Assembly: GCF_003610295.1 (NCBI RefSeq)
Contig: NZ_RAPV01000001.1
Span: 6,820,001 to 6,884,000 of the forward strand
DNA length: 64,000 nucleotides
Source of the DNA: Paraburkholderia sp. BL23I1N1
GTDB lineage: Bacteria > Pseudomonadota > Gammaproteobacteria > Burkholderiales > Burkholderiaceae
Direction of reading: 5' to 3'
The translations under genes and the position numbers were made by a program. Positions 1-8,136 of this stretch are shown piece by piece (positions within the stretch are counted from its first letter, which is position 1; every line of letters begins with the position of its first letter). Below the pieces are notes generated by a model. That model saw only the letters and a program-made list of their open reading frames with translations, did no database searches and had not been told where the DNA came from.

Positions 1-1041
1 ATGATCATCGATTGCCACGGTCACTACACCACTTCGCCGCCACAACACGAGGCTTGGCGTGCGCAGCAGATTGCCGCGCTGAAAAACGGCGGCTCGCCGC
101 CACCGCGCCCCGTCATTACCGACGACGAAATCCGCGAGAGCATCGAGACCGGCCAGATTCGCATTCAACGCGAACGCGGCACCGACCTCACGATTCTTTC
201 GCCGCGCGCCGCCGGCATGGGGCATCACCTCGCCACGGCCGAAGCCAACGCGGTCTGGTCGAGCGAATCCAACGACCTCGTCCATCGCGTGGTGTCGCTG
301 TTTCCGCGCAACTTCGTCGGCGTGTGCCAGTTGCCCCAGGCGCCGGGTGTGGCGCCTGGCAATTGCATCGACGAATTGCGGCGTTGCGTGGAAGAACTCG
401 GTTTCATCGGCTGCAATCTGAATCCGGATCCGTCCGGCGGCCACTGGTCGGGGCTGCCGCTCACGGACCGCTCGTGGTATCCGCTCTATGAGGCGATGGT
501 GGAACTCGACGTGCCGGCGATGATTCACGTGTCGTCCTCGTGCAATCCGAATTTTCATGCGACTGGCGCGCACTATATCAACGGCGACACGTCCGCGTTC
601 ATGCAGTTGCTGCAGGGCGATCTGTTCGCCGACTTCCCCACCCTGCGCTTCATCATTCCGCACGGCGGCGGCGCGGTGCCCTATCACTGGGGTCGCTATC
701 GCGGACTTGCGCAGGACATGAAGCGGCCGCTGCTCAGCGAGTATCTGATGAAGAACGTGTTTTTCGATACCTGCGTGTACCACCAGCCCGGCGCCGAACT
801 GCTCGCCAAGGTGATTCCGGTCGAGAACATCCTGTTCGCGTCGGAAACCATCGGCGCGGTTCAGGGTATCGATCCGGAAACCGGCCACTACTACGACGAC
901 ACGCGGCGCTACATCGACGCGATCGAATGGCTCAGCGCCGCGGACCGTCAGCGTATCTACGAAGACAACGCCCGCGCGGTGTACCCGCGGCTGTCCCGTC
1001 AACTCGAACAGCAATTCGCCACACAGGGGGCAACGGTATGA
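1..1041 (+). CDS. ligJ: 4-oxalomesaconate hydratase-like amidohydrolase (LigJ type)
   Basis: 346-residue amidohydrolase-superfamily protein. The N-terminus carries an HGH metal-binding pair (His6, His8) after an MIID strand, the hallmark of LigJ-type hydratases. Further candidate metal ligands are a His in MIHVSSS near residue 176 and a His in IIPHGGG near residue 220. The family hydrates 4-oxalomesaconate to 4-carboxy-4-hydroxy-2-oxoadipate in protocatechuate 4,5-cleavage and gallate catabolism. The length matches the family, so the ATG at base 1 is probably the true start. Its stop overlaps the start of the next gene, an RraA-type aldolase that would use the product, which strongly supports the pathway call. 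Confidence 0.85.
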   Translation: MIIDCHGHYTTSPPQHEAWRAQQIAALKNGGSPPPRPVITDDEIRESIETGQIRIQRERGTDLTILSPRAAGMGHHLATAEANAVWSSESNDLVHRVVSLFPRNFVGVCQLPQAPGVAPGNCIDELRRCVEELGFIGCNLNPDPSGGHWSGLPLTDRSWYPLYEAMVELDVPAMIHVSSSCNPNFHATGAHYINGDTSAFMQLLQGDLFADFPTLRFIIPHGGGAVPYHWGRYRGLAQDMKRPLLSEYLMKNVFFDTCVYHQPGAELLAKVIPVENILFASETIGAVQGIDPETGHYYDDTRRYIDAIEWLSAADRQRIYEDNARAVYPRLSRQLEQQFATQGATV

Positions 1042-1718
1042 ATCTCACTATGAATCCCATCGGCTGGCGCGAACACGAATCCGCGCCACAGGCCAGCCCG
1101 GCAACGCTCGACGCATTGCGTGAACTGGCGGTTTCGCTGCTCAGCGACAACATGGCGCGCGCGAGCGGCATGGTCGGCCTGCGGCCGTATCACCAGCCCA
1201 AGCCGATGGCCGGCACCGCGGTCACGGTCCACACCCGCCCCGGCGACAACCTCGCGATTCATCGCGCGTTCGATTTTTGCCGGCCTGGCGATGTTCTCGT
1301 GATCGACGGCGTCGGCGACCTGACGCAAGCGCTAATGGGCGACATCATGGCCAGCTTCGCTGAGAGCCTGGGCGTGCAGGGCCTCGTGATCGATGGAGCG
1401 ATCCGCGATGTCGGCGCTTTGCGTCAGCGCGATTTCCCGGTGTACGCGCGTGGCGTGACGCATCGCGGCCCCTACAAGAACGGGCCGGGTGAGATCAATG
1501 TGCCGGTCACGGTAGGCGGGATGGTGGTTCATCCCGGGGACATCATTGTTGGCGATGAAGACGGTTTGCTCGCGATCTCGCCGGCCGACGTCGAAGCGGT
1601 GATCGAAGGCGCACGTCGGCAGCATGCGAAAGAAACGGCGGCGTTGAAGTCGATCGCCAATGGGTGTTTCGACCGTTCGTGGGTCGTGCCGCATCGCGAC
1701 CGGATGATGAACAACTGA
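1038..1718 (+). CDS. ligK: 4-carboxy-4-hydroxy-2-oxoadipate / HMG aldolase (RraA-like, LigK/ProA type)
   Basis: 226 residues of the RraA/HMG-aldolase fold. Visible signatures are GLVIDGAIRDVGAL, which supplies the Arg-Asp pair that binds pyruvate and Mg, and VHPGDIIVGDEDG, the typical PGD-x4-D-x-DG metal loop. It would cleave 4-carboxy-4-hydroxy-2-oxoadipate to pyruvate and oxaloacetate, the last step after LigJ. The ATG overlaps the ligJ stop (ATGA), so the two are translationally coupled. Distant relatives such as RraA itself are RNase E regulators, but the catabolic neighbour makes the aldolase role much more likely. Confidence 0.85.
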   Translation: MNLTMNPIGWREHESAPQASPATLDALRELAVSLLSDNMARASGMVGLRPYHQPKPMAGTAVTVHTRPGDNLAIHRAFDFCRPGDVLVIDGVGDLTQALMGDIMASFAESLGVQGLVIDGAIRDVGALRQRDFPVYARGVTHRGPYKNGPGEINVPVTVGGMVVHPGDIIVGDEDGLLAISPADVEAVIEGARRQHAKETAALKSIANGCFDRSWVVPHRDRMMNN

Positions 1719-1748
1719 AGGCACGCGCAGCGCTGCGTTGAAACGTGC

Positions 1749-2603
1749 CTAATGTCCAGGCTTCAACGCCGCATACGTCCCTGGCGTGATCCCATAGGCG
1801 CGTTTGAAAAGCCGGTTGAGATGGCTTTGATCGTAAAAGCCCACGGCCGCGGCGGCGGCTGCCGCGCTCTTTCCCGCCGCGAGCATGCGTTTGGCCGCGA
1901 GTAGCCGCACCTGGGTCGCGTAGGCGTGTGGCGGCAGTCCGAACTCTTTACAGAAGGCCCGCGTGAGGTAATAGCGGCTCAGCCCCACCAGTTCCGCCAG
2001 TTCGTCGACCGGAATATCGCGCGCGTAGTTGGCGGCGACGTACTCGCGCACTTGCGCCATCTTGCGCGCTTCGCGCCGACCTTCACCGAGCTCCTGCTGC
2101 GATTGCCCATATCGTCCGACCAGCATTCCCATCGCCGCCCACCAATTCGCTTGCCGCTCCATCAGCGAGACCGCGCCGTGTTCGTCGAGACTCGCATGCG
2201 CCTTGACCAGCAGACCGGCAAGGTGCGGATCCTGATAGAGCCCCGGCGGAATCAGAAGCGGTTTATCGGCGCGCGAGTCGGGCGAAAACACCGCGCCCAA
2301 CGCACCCAGGCCTTCCATGTCGAGATAGATGGCGCGGTAGATCCATTCGCGGCCTTCCCACACCTCGCCGCTGTGATATTCGCCCGGTCCGAACACGAGC
2401 ACGCTGCCTGGTCCCGCGACCTCGCTGCCAATGCGCGTATGACATTGGCCCGCGCCGGTTTGCGTCATGACAATGACGAGTTCGTCGTGGAGATGCCGGT
2501 CGAATTTGTGCTCGCCGTAACGCGCGCTCGCGAGACAGGCGCCGTCGAGCGCGCTATCCCGCCAGCACACTATTTCCGGCTCGCTTTTATCCGATGTGTC
2601 CAT
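1749..2603 (-). CDS. AraC-family transcriptional regulator
   Basis: 284 residues. The N-terminal half is cupin-like, with His-rich segments such as DRHLHDELVIV and a GPGEYHSG turn typical of the AraC arm and sensing domain. The C-terminal ~100 residues hold two helix-turn-helix units, ending in the signature FYDQSHLNRLFKRAYGITPG. It converges on the LigJ-aldolase pair and may control that pathway or the downstream alaX gene; neither can be shown from sequence. It is a cytoplasmic DNA-binding regulator. Confidence 0.9.
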   Translation of the reverse strand: MDTSDKSEPEIVCWRDSALDGACLASARYGEHKFDRHLHDELVIVMTQTGAGQCHTRIGSEVAGPGSVLVFGPGEYHSGEVWEGREWIYRAIYLDMEGLGALGAVFSPDSRADKPLLIPPGLYQDPHLAGLLVKAHASLDEHGAVSLMERQANWWAAMGMLVGRYGQSQQELGEGRREARKMAQVREYVAANYARDIPVDELAELVGLSRYYLTRAFCKEFGLPPHAYATQVRLLAAKRMLAAGKSAAAAAAAVGFYDQSHLNRLFKRAYGITPGTYAALKPGH

Positions 2604-2625
2604 GGGTCGCTCTCCGGGATGCCCC

Positions 2626-3339
2626 TTAAACCAGCTCTATTCTCACCCGGCGATTGCGGCGCCCTTTGTTCTCGATCTTCACGATGCGGATCGGTCTCGA
2701 TTGCGCCGTATTGGTCAGATGCGTGCCACCGCAGGCCTGCCGGTCCAGGTCGCCGATTTCGACGATCCGCACCGTGCCGTCGGAGGTCGGCGGTGGCGCC
2801 ACCGAGAGGCTGCGGATCAGGCCCTGCGTCGACTTCGCTTCCGCTTCGCTGACGTAGTAGGTCCGCACCTCCATAGCGCTGCGGATTACCTCGTTGGTGG
2901 ACTCCTCCAGCAGGCGAAGCGCGTCGTTATCCGCCTCCGGCAGATCGAAGTCCATGCGGGCGGTGCCGTCGGCATTGATCTGCGCGCCGGTCACGAGCGC
3001 ACCGGCGAAACGCTGATACACGAGCGCGTTGAGAATATGCGTGCCTGTATGAAGCTGGGCGACGGCGGCGCGCCGGGCCGCGTCGACGGCCACGTGTACG
3101 TTGCCGCTCAGTTCGAGGGGCTCGTCGAGCAGATGCCAGAGCATGCCGTCTTCCGGTGCAATGCCGGTAATGCGGACGGTGCCGTGCGCATGCGTCAGCG
3201 TTCCCGCGTCCGACACCTGCCCGCCGCCGCCCGGGTGCAAGGCCGAGCGGCCCAGCACGACGGCGCCGGGCCGCGAGGCGATCACGCTCGTTTCGAACTC
3301 GAGTAGGTCCGGCTGCTCATGGCAAAGATAGTGCGGCAC
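2626..3339 (-). CDS. alaX: Alanyl-tRNA editing protein (AlaX-type)
   Basis: 237 residues homologous to the editing domain of alanyl-tRNA synthetase. It contains the two zinc motifs of the family, HTGTH (with HIL after it) around residue 97 and CGGTH near residue 203, and the N-terminal GGGGQVSD turn. It hydrolyses Ser- or Gly-mischarged tRNA(Ala) in trans. It lies 22 bp upstream of, and in the same direction as, the araC-family gene, and the two may be cotranscribed. Confidence 0.9.
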   Translation of the reverse strand: MPHYLCHEQPDLLEFETSVIASRPGAVVLGRSALHPGGGGQVSDAGTLTHAHGTVRITGIAPEDGMLWHLLDEPLELSGNVHVAVDAARRAAVAQLHTGTHILNALVYQRFAGALVTGAQINADGTARMDFDLPEADNDALRLLEESTNEVIRSAMEVRTYYVSEAEAKSTQGLIRSLSVAPPPTSDGTVRIVEIGDLDRQACGGTHLTNTAQSRPIRIVKIENKGRRNRRVRIELV

Positions 3340-3502
3340 CTTGATTTCCTCGCATGAAATGACTGATTACGTCTAGCATACTCAGTCTTACGGGAGGTCG
3401 TCTTGGTTAAAAATGCCCTGTGCGGTTTAGGGGCGGATCGTGGTCGCCCCCCTTTCTGACCAGACGAATCGCTGTGAAGCGGCTCGCCAGATCCTTCCGC
3501 GA

Positions 3503-4333
3503 CTACACGGACAGCGGCTGCTGAAGGTTCAGATCGGGCATGTTCACCGATAAATCCGGGTTCAGGTTAAGCAAACTGGACGAACCGCTACCGGAATTCA
3601 TCTGGTCGAGGCCGCCTTGCGCGGCCCACTGGAAGTTGCCCACGCCGGAAATGCCGTCCGCACCGGACACGTCGTGCGTCTCGATCTGCTTATAGACGTC
3701 CGGATTCTGCAGCATGTACGAGGCCGCGGCCGACACGTCCGGCGGCGTACCGGCGGGCGGATTGTTCGCCAACTGGTAGAGCTGATCCGGATCGAGCGAC
3801 GAGATGCCGTTCTGGCTCATATAGCTCGACAACGCGCCGGACGCGCTTTGCGCGTCCATCATGGCGCCTTGCGTCGTGGTCGAATTCATCGTATCGGTAG
3901 TGCTCGGCGACGGCTCGCTGTCGAGACCGCCTTGCGCGGCCCACTGGAAGTTACCCACGCCGGAAATGCCATCCGCGCCGGACACGTCGTGCGTCTCGAT
4001 CTGCTTATAGACGTCCGGATTCTGCAGCATGTACGACGCCGCGGCCGACACGTCCGGCGGCGTACCGGCGGGCGGATTGTTCGCCAGTTGATAAAGCTGA
4101 TCCGGATCGAGCGACTTGATGCCGTTCTGATTCATATAGCTCGCGAGCGTGCCCGACGCGTTCTGCGCCATCGCGTTCTGCCCCATCGAAGACGAACTTT
4201 GTTGCAGCGCCTGCTGGATCATCGTATCGATTTGCTGCTCCAGTTGCTGGATGGACTGGTCTTCCGACGAGAACGAAGAGTCGAGGCTGGGCGTGGAGAA
4301 ACTGGAGACGGGGTCGTTGGTGATAGCGGTCAT
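3503..4333 (-). CDS. HrpB-boxed secreted repeat protein (HrpF/NolX- or harpin-like candidate)
   Basis: 276 residues from the ATG at 4333, chosen over a longer reading because AGAGGA lies just upstream. It has no Cys, no signal peptide and no membrane segment. After a Gln/Ser-rich N-terminus it carries two nearly identical ~80-residue blocks 105 residues apart. Each starts SYM-x-QNGI, passes through LDPDQLYQLANNPPAG and an EF-hand-like acidic loop (DVSGADGIS), and ends FQWAAQGGL. The loop and the duplicated layout recall the imperfect repeats of HrpF/NolX-class accessory proteins, but the hydrophobic C-terminus of a translocon protein is missing. A perfect PIP box with -10 element lies upstream, so export by the T3SS is likely. 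The exact role is unknown. Confidence 0.7.
   Translation of the reverse strand: MTAITNDPVSSFSTPSLDSSFSSEDQSIQQLEQQIDTMIQQALQQSSSSMGQNAMAQNASGTLASYMNQNGIKSLDPDQLYQLANNPPAGTPPDVSAAASYMLQNPDVYKQIETHDVSGADGISGVGNFQWAAQGGLDSEPSPSTTDTMNSTTTQGAMMDAQSASGALSSYMSQNGISSLDPDQLYQLANNPPAGTPPDVSAAASYMLQNPDVYKQIETHDVSGADGISGVGNFQWAAQGGLDQMNSGSGSSSLLNLNPDLSVNMPDLNLQQPLSV
3605..4161. repeat. Two ~240-bp direct repeats encoding the duplicated domain
   Basis: Copies at about 3605-3846 and 3920-4161 have an exact 315-bp offset (105 codons) and differ at only scattered positions, many of them synonymous. Near identity at DNA level suggests a recent duplication or ongoing gene conversion within the secreted repeat protein gene. 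Confidence 0.9.
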
Positions 4334-4450
4334 GGGGTCCTCTGCAAGGAAAGACAGACCGCCATCGCTCAAGCGGGCGTGAAACGGAACACAGCGGCGG
4401 TCCGGGGTCGTCTAATGCTAATTGGGCAAACCAGGCCGGTTTCCGCCCGC

Positions 4451-4475
4451 GCGAACAGCGGGCTGAAAATGCGAA
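4451..4475 (-). promoter_or_regulatory. PIP/hrpII box upstream of the repeat protein gene
   Basis: Read on the minus strand this is a perfect TTCGC-N15-TTCGC. A TAGCAT at 4420-4415 fits the YANNNT -10 element after 31 bases, matching the spacing known for HrpB/HrpX-dependent promoters. The predicted start point lies about 70 bases upstream of the ATG at 4333. Confidence 0.88.
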
Positions 4476-4545
4476 GTCATATTCGCGCGAGGGCGCTGCG
4501 TATCGCCGCATGTAGCCGACATACAGCGACACGCAGCGCGGCGCC

Positions 4546-4953
4546 TCACTGGACTTGTGCGGCGCCGCGCGCGGCCTGCGCTTCGCAGTAGGCCAGGTAC
4601 TTGTCATAGGCCTGCTGCGGCGGCATTTTGGCGTACTGGCCGTACAGACGGTCGATAAAGGTCGTCAATTCCGCCTGCGCGTATAGCTGCCGTTCGATCG
4701 GCATCGCGGCCGCCACACGCTGCGCCTTGCGCAACTCGTCTTCCTTGCTGACGCCCGCATCGCGGTCCTGCGCGATCAGCTTCGCGTTGTTCGCGCCCAT
4801 CGTGCAGACCTGGGTCATCGCCGACGAAGGCTGCGCCTGTGCGGACAATGGGCTCAGCGTCACGGCCGACACAAGCAGCGCGGTCACGGCAACGCCTCGT
4901 ACGATGGGCAGAAAGCGCACGCGACGTGGGTCGCTTCGGGTTACGTCGATCAT
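4546..4953 (-). CDS. Small exported hypothetical protein
   Basis: 135 residues from the ATG at 4953, which has a GAGG ribosome site and overlaps the stop of the upstream hydroxylase gene by four bases. The N-terminus has basic residues, a hydrophobic stretch (VAVTALLVSAVTLSPL) and an AQA signal-peptidase site around residue 40, so the mature ~95-residue protein is periplasmic. The mature part is helical, with two Cys (CTMG and AYCEAQ). It is the third gene of the TylF/JmjC operon. The family is not recognised. Confidence 0.75.
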   Translation of the reverse strand: MIDVTRSDPRRVRFLPIVRGVAVTALLVSAVTLSPLSAQAQPSSAMTQVCTMGANNAKLIAQDRDAGVSKEDELRKAQRVAAAMPIERQLYAQAELTTFIDRLYGQYAKMPPQQAYDKYLAYCEAQAARGAAQVQ

Positions 4954-6140
4954 CCGGTCCTCGTTGTGTTCAATGTGTTCAATGCACTCGATGGTGAAAG
5001 CGTTCTGGCGGCCAGCATCGTCGCCGCCGTTTCGTCGTCGGCAAAGCGGCTGATCGACAGCACATGATCCAGCGCCCAGACGCAATGAAACCAGCCGGTT
5101 GGAATCACCAGCAGATCACCCGGATCGAGCACGACGTCCACGCCTTTCGCCTCGGCAAAACGTGGAAAACGCGTCAGATCGGGGGCGGCTACGTCGACGC
5201 GGCAGGGCCGGTAAGTGTTGAATGCATCGAGGGCGTAGACGGCGTTTTCCTGAGCGGGCGCATAGAGCCGTACGCGCTTGCGGCCGTGAATCTGCGCGAG
5301 AAACGAATTCGCCAGATCGCAGTGCAAGCGCGTGACCAATGAGACCCCGCTGGCTCGCCCGAACCAGAGTTGCCCCGCGCCGAACAGGTGCGTCGGCAGC
5401 GTCGGCCAGGAAAAGCGCGCTTCCCATGCGGGCGGCAGCAGGCAACCTTCCGTGTACGTGGCGGCGCCTGCGTCGGCGAAGCGCTGCGTGGTGAAACCAT
5501 CGATAAAGTCCGCAACGGTTTGAGGGAGCCCGCTCGACGGATCCGTACGCAGCACCGTCGTGCCCTCGTGCGTGTGCCAATCGTCGAGTGTCCAGGCGAC
5601 TTCGGGCCAGTCCACCATGCCGCGCAACGCCAGCGGGATCGAGGCATCGAGCGTATCCGCGAGTGCCGCGTGCAGGTGCTCGGGTAGATGCTCGTCATTG
5701 CCGCCGCTAGCCTGCATGGCCGGCACTGTCGCCAGCACGGCGGGTGCGCGCCGCCGGGCCCGCGCCAGGGCCATACGCGCCGCGGCCGAGGGCCGCTTGA
5801 GCAATTGCAGCCAGTAAGCCGCGAGACGCTCGGCGCCGTCGACACGCACGCCGCCGAGCGCCATCGCCGCCGCACTGCGCGGATCGAAGCCCGTGGGGTC
5901 GTCGAGCATCGCGCTCAACACAGCGCGGCTCAACGTAATGCGAGCCACGGCGTAGTTCGCGCCGTCGGAAGGAATCGGTGTGGACACGATCATCGGACCG
6001 AGCGTGAAACGGTGGCTGGCATCCGCGCAATCGCTGACGATCAGATCGACGGCCACCGCTTGCGGCGGCGCCACGTAATGCTCGCCGAGCCGCACCTCCA
6101 GAAGTGCGATGAGTTCGGCATGCGCCATCACGCTCACCAT
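4950..6140 (-). CDS. JmjC/cupin-like Fe(II) 2-oxoglutarate oxygenase
   Basis: 396 residues. The C-terminal half holds a JmjC/FIH-type cupin: an HxD pair in RLHCDLANSFLAQIHG, followed by RKRVRLYAP, and a distal His in PGDLLVIPTGWFHCVW. These form the Fe(II) facial triad typical of protein or small-molecule hydroxylases. The N-terminal ~180 residues are not recognised. The start overlaps the methyltransferase stop by 7 bp, so the two enzymes are translationally coupled, and the operon is headed by a HrpB box. A hydroxylation-plus-methylation pathway, or protein hydroxylation, is inferred. The substrate is unknown. Confidence 0.75.
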   Translation of the reverse strand: MVSVMAHAELIALLEVRLGEHYVAPPQAVAVDLIVSDCADASHRFTLGPMIVSTPIPSDGANYAVARITLSRAVLSAMLDDPTGFDPRSAAAMALGGVRVDGAERLAAYWLQLLKRPSAAARMALARARRRAPAVLATVPAMQASGGNDEHLPEHLHAALADTLDASIPLALRGMVDWPEVAWTLDDWHTHEGTTVLRTDPSSGLPQTVADFIDGFTTQRFADAGAATYTEGCLLPPAWEARFSWPTLPTHLFGAGQLWFGRASGVSLVTRLHCDLANSFLAQIHGRKRVRLYAPAQENAVYALDAFNTYRPCRVDVAAPDLTRFPRFAEAKGVDVVLDPGDLLVIPTGWFHCVWALDHVLSISRFADDETAATMLAARTLSPSSALNTLNTTRTG

Positions 6141-7093
6141 GGCTTGCGCCAGTAGACCGCCTGTCCGTTGACACGCGTCAGCGGTGCGTCGATGCGATGC
6201 ATGGCGCGGTATTCATCGACGGCGCGCGCGCAGCCGGTCGGCAGGCCGTAGTCGTCGACGATCACGAAGCCGCCTGGCGACAGACGCGGATACAGGGCGT
6301 CGAGCGCCACGCGGGTCGACTCGTACCAGTCGCCGTCGAGCCGCATCAACGCGAGGCGCGCGATCGGCGCGCCCGGCAGCGTCTCGGCGAACCAGCCCGG
6401 CAGGAAACGCACGCGCCGATCGAGCAGACCGGCGCGCGCGAAGGCGTCGCGCACGGCCGCCAGATCGCTGCGCAGCAGGCCGACCGCGCGCATCAGGTGA
6501 TGCCAGATTGCATCGCGCAAATCCGTGGCCGGGTCCGGCGCGGGCAGGCCCTCGAACGAATCGGCCACCCAGACGTTGCGTCCGGAGCCGCCGAACGCGG
6601 TCAGCGCGGCGCGCATCAGAATCGTCACGCCGCCGCGCCATACGCCGGTTTCGATGAAGTCGCCGGGCACGCGTTCGTCGATGACCGCGCGCGCCAACTC
6701 GACGACGTTATCGAGCAGCACGTCGTCGCACATCGTCAGACGGCGCGACTCGTGGTGCATGTGGTTGAGCGCGTCTGCCATGCGCGACGGTTCGATGCCG
6801 GCGACGTCGGCGGCCGGGCGGTGCAGCGGCGCGAGCCATTCGGCGAACACGCGGTCCGCGTCGGCGAGCCGTTCGGCGCAATCGTCGGCGGTGATCAACA
6901 CGCTAGGGGCCACGGCGGATTGCGCGAGGTCGTCCGTATCGGCGCCGCCGCTTATGTAGCGGCGGATCATGGCCAGATAGGCATAGGCGCGCTCGTCATC
7001 GGCGGCGGGGAGCATGAAGGGTTGCCGCTCGGGGACGGAGTCGGACAAAGAAGCGAAAGGGAGACTCGAAGGATTCGGAAGATTCAATTCCAT
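6134..7093 (-). CDS. TylF/MycF-family O-methyltransferase
   Basis: 319 residues. The C-terminal ~200 residues match macrocin-type (TylF) SAM-dependent O-methyltransferases: DFIETGVWRGG as the SAM loop, VADSFEGLP, then LRLDGDWYEST-like and VIVDDYG metal/SAM strands. Characterised members methylate sugar hydroxyls of antibiotics and polysaccharides using Mg. The N-terminal ~100 residues are a helical extension. It is the first gene of an operon with the JmjC-like hydroxylase and a small exported protein. A PIP box 130 bp upstream predicts control by HrpB, unusual for a biosynthetic enzyme. Confidence 0.88.
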   Translation of the reverse strand: MELNLPNPSSLPFASLSDSVPERQPFMLPAADDERAYAYLAMIRRYISGGADTDDLAQSAVAPSVLITADDCAERLADADRVFAEWLAPLHRPAADVAGIEPSRMADALNHMHHESRRLTMCDDVLLDNVVELARAVIDERVPGDFIETGVWRGGVTILMRAALTAFGGSGRNVWVADSFEGLPAPDPATDLRDAIWHHLMRAVGLLRSDLAAVRDAFARAGLLDRRVRFLPGWFAETLPGAPIARLALMRLDGDWYESTRVALDALYPRLSPGGFVIVDDYGLPTGCARAVDEYRAMHRIDAPLTRVNGQAVYWRKPW

Positions 7094-7222
7094 CGCGGGT
7101 TCGGGTAGGCGCTCGGGCCGTTATTGAAAGCGCTTCGTGCGGAAAACTGCCGCGAGCAAGGTTGAGCGCGGCAGCAAGCCCGAACCAGTATCGGCCGATG
7201 CGAGCCCTAGTCTGGCTGAATC

Positions 7223-7247
7223 GCGAATGAATGCATGCTCATGCGAA
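7223..7247 (-). promoter_or_regulatory. PIP/hrpII box of the methyltransferase operon
   Basis: Perfect TTCGC-N15-TTCGC read on the minus strand. A GATACT at 7192-7187 lies 31 bases downstream and resembles a -10 element, although it is R rather than Y at the first position of YANNNT. It is the only promoter-like signal found in the 335-bp gap between the methyltransferase and the DUF3455 gene. Confidence 0.8.
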
Positions 7248-7428
7248 CCACAGGCGCGCGTTACGCCGATGTGTCGATGCCTTGCGCCTTGACGCACCAG
7301 AATGTGCGCCCACTTCCCTTCGCCCGCTTCGCCGTGTGCGGTTTTCAATGCAGTCTTTCGTGTCGAGCAACACAGCCGCGCGCCGGATCAGGTGTGATGG
7401 CAGCATCGCCCGCACGCCCCTTTCGCTA

Positions 7429-8112
7429 ATGACTGGTTTCCCGCCCCGCTCTGCGCCGTTACCGCGTCCATCGACGATCTGCCTCGTAGCAGGCGCCCTG
7501 CTCACGCTCGCCGGCTGCGCGACCACTCCCAAAACGCCACCGCCGACCGCCGACGAATCCTTGCCCGTGGCCTTGCGCGCCAGCCAGGACGAGGTGCTCC
7601 AGGAAGTCATGACCACCCACGGCGACGAAACCTACGTATGCCGGCGCGTCAAGGCCCGCCCGCCCGCCAGCGGAGCCACCGGGCAACCGGATACCCTCCC
7701 AGGCGTCGCCCGCGACGGTACGCAACTCACCTGGGATACTTTGGGTTCCGAAGCAATCCTCGTCGACGCCGCCGGCCAAAGCGCCGGCACCGTCGCGCCA
7801 GGCCGCTACTTTCTCTCCTACGACGGCAGCTACGTGATCGGCAACGTCGCCGCCGAAAGCCAGGTCGGCGCGAATGCACTGACCTGGGTACGCTACACGG
7901 CCCGTTTCGTCGCGGCCCCGCGCCCGGGCGAGGGCCGTTTCGCCGAAATCAGTTCGATCCAGCGCATCGACACTTCGGGCGGTTTGCCGCCGCAATCTTC
8001 GTGCGAGCTCGAAGGCGCGCATCTGCTCGTGCCGTACGGCGCGACCTATATGTTCTACCGCGCCAAAGGCCGCGCCCCGGTCGCGCTGTCGGCGAACCGG
8101 ACCCCGCAATAA
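7429..8112 (+). CDS. DUF3455 family lipoprotein
   Basis: 227 residues from the ATG at 7429. The signal peptide ends in a lipobox (LTLAGC), so the protein is a membrane-anchored lipoprotein. The mature part has the DUF3455 pattern: VLQEVMTTHGDETYVCRR, a GPG/APGRYFLSYDGS-like strand and a C-terminal Cys and Gly-rich segment (SSCELEGAHLLVPYGATYMFY). The function of the family is unknown. It sits 24 bp upstream of a flavin monooxygenase and is probably cotranscribed with it. Confidence 0.8.
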   Translation: MTGFPPRSAPLPRPSTICLVAGALLTLAGCATTPKTPPPTADESLPVALRASQDEVLQEVMTTHGDETYVCRRVKARPPASGATGQPDTLPGVARDGTQLTWDTLGSEAILVDAAGQSAGTVAPGRYFLSYDGSYVIGNVAAESQVGANALTWVRYTARFVAAPRPGEGRFAEISSIQRIDTSGGLPPQSSCELEGAHLLVPYGATYMFYRAKGRAPVALSANRTPQ

Positions 8113-8136
8113 CGCCAGCCTCGCAGGGAGTCGACG

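Noticed and set aside
3430..3450. GGGGCG/CGCCCC hairpin as a terminator of the repeat protein gene
   Set aside because: On the minus strand no T run follows the stem, so intrinsic termination is not supported.
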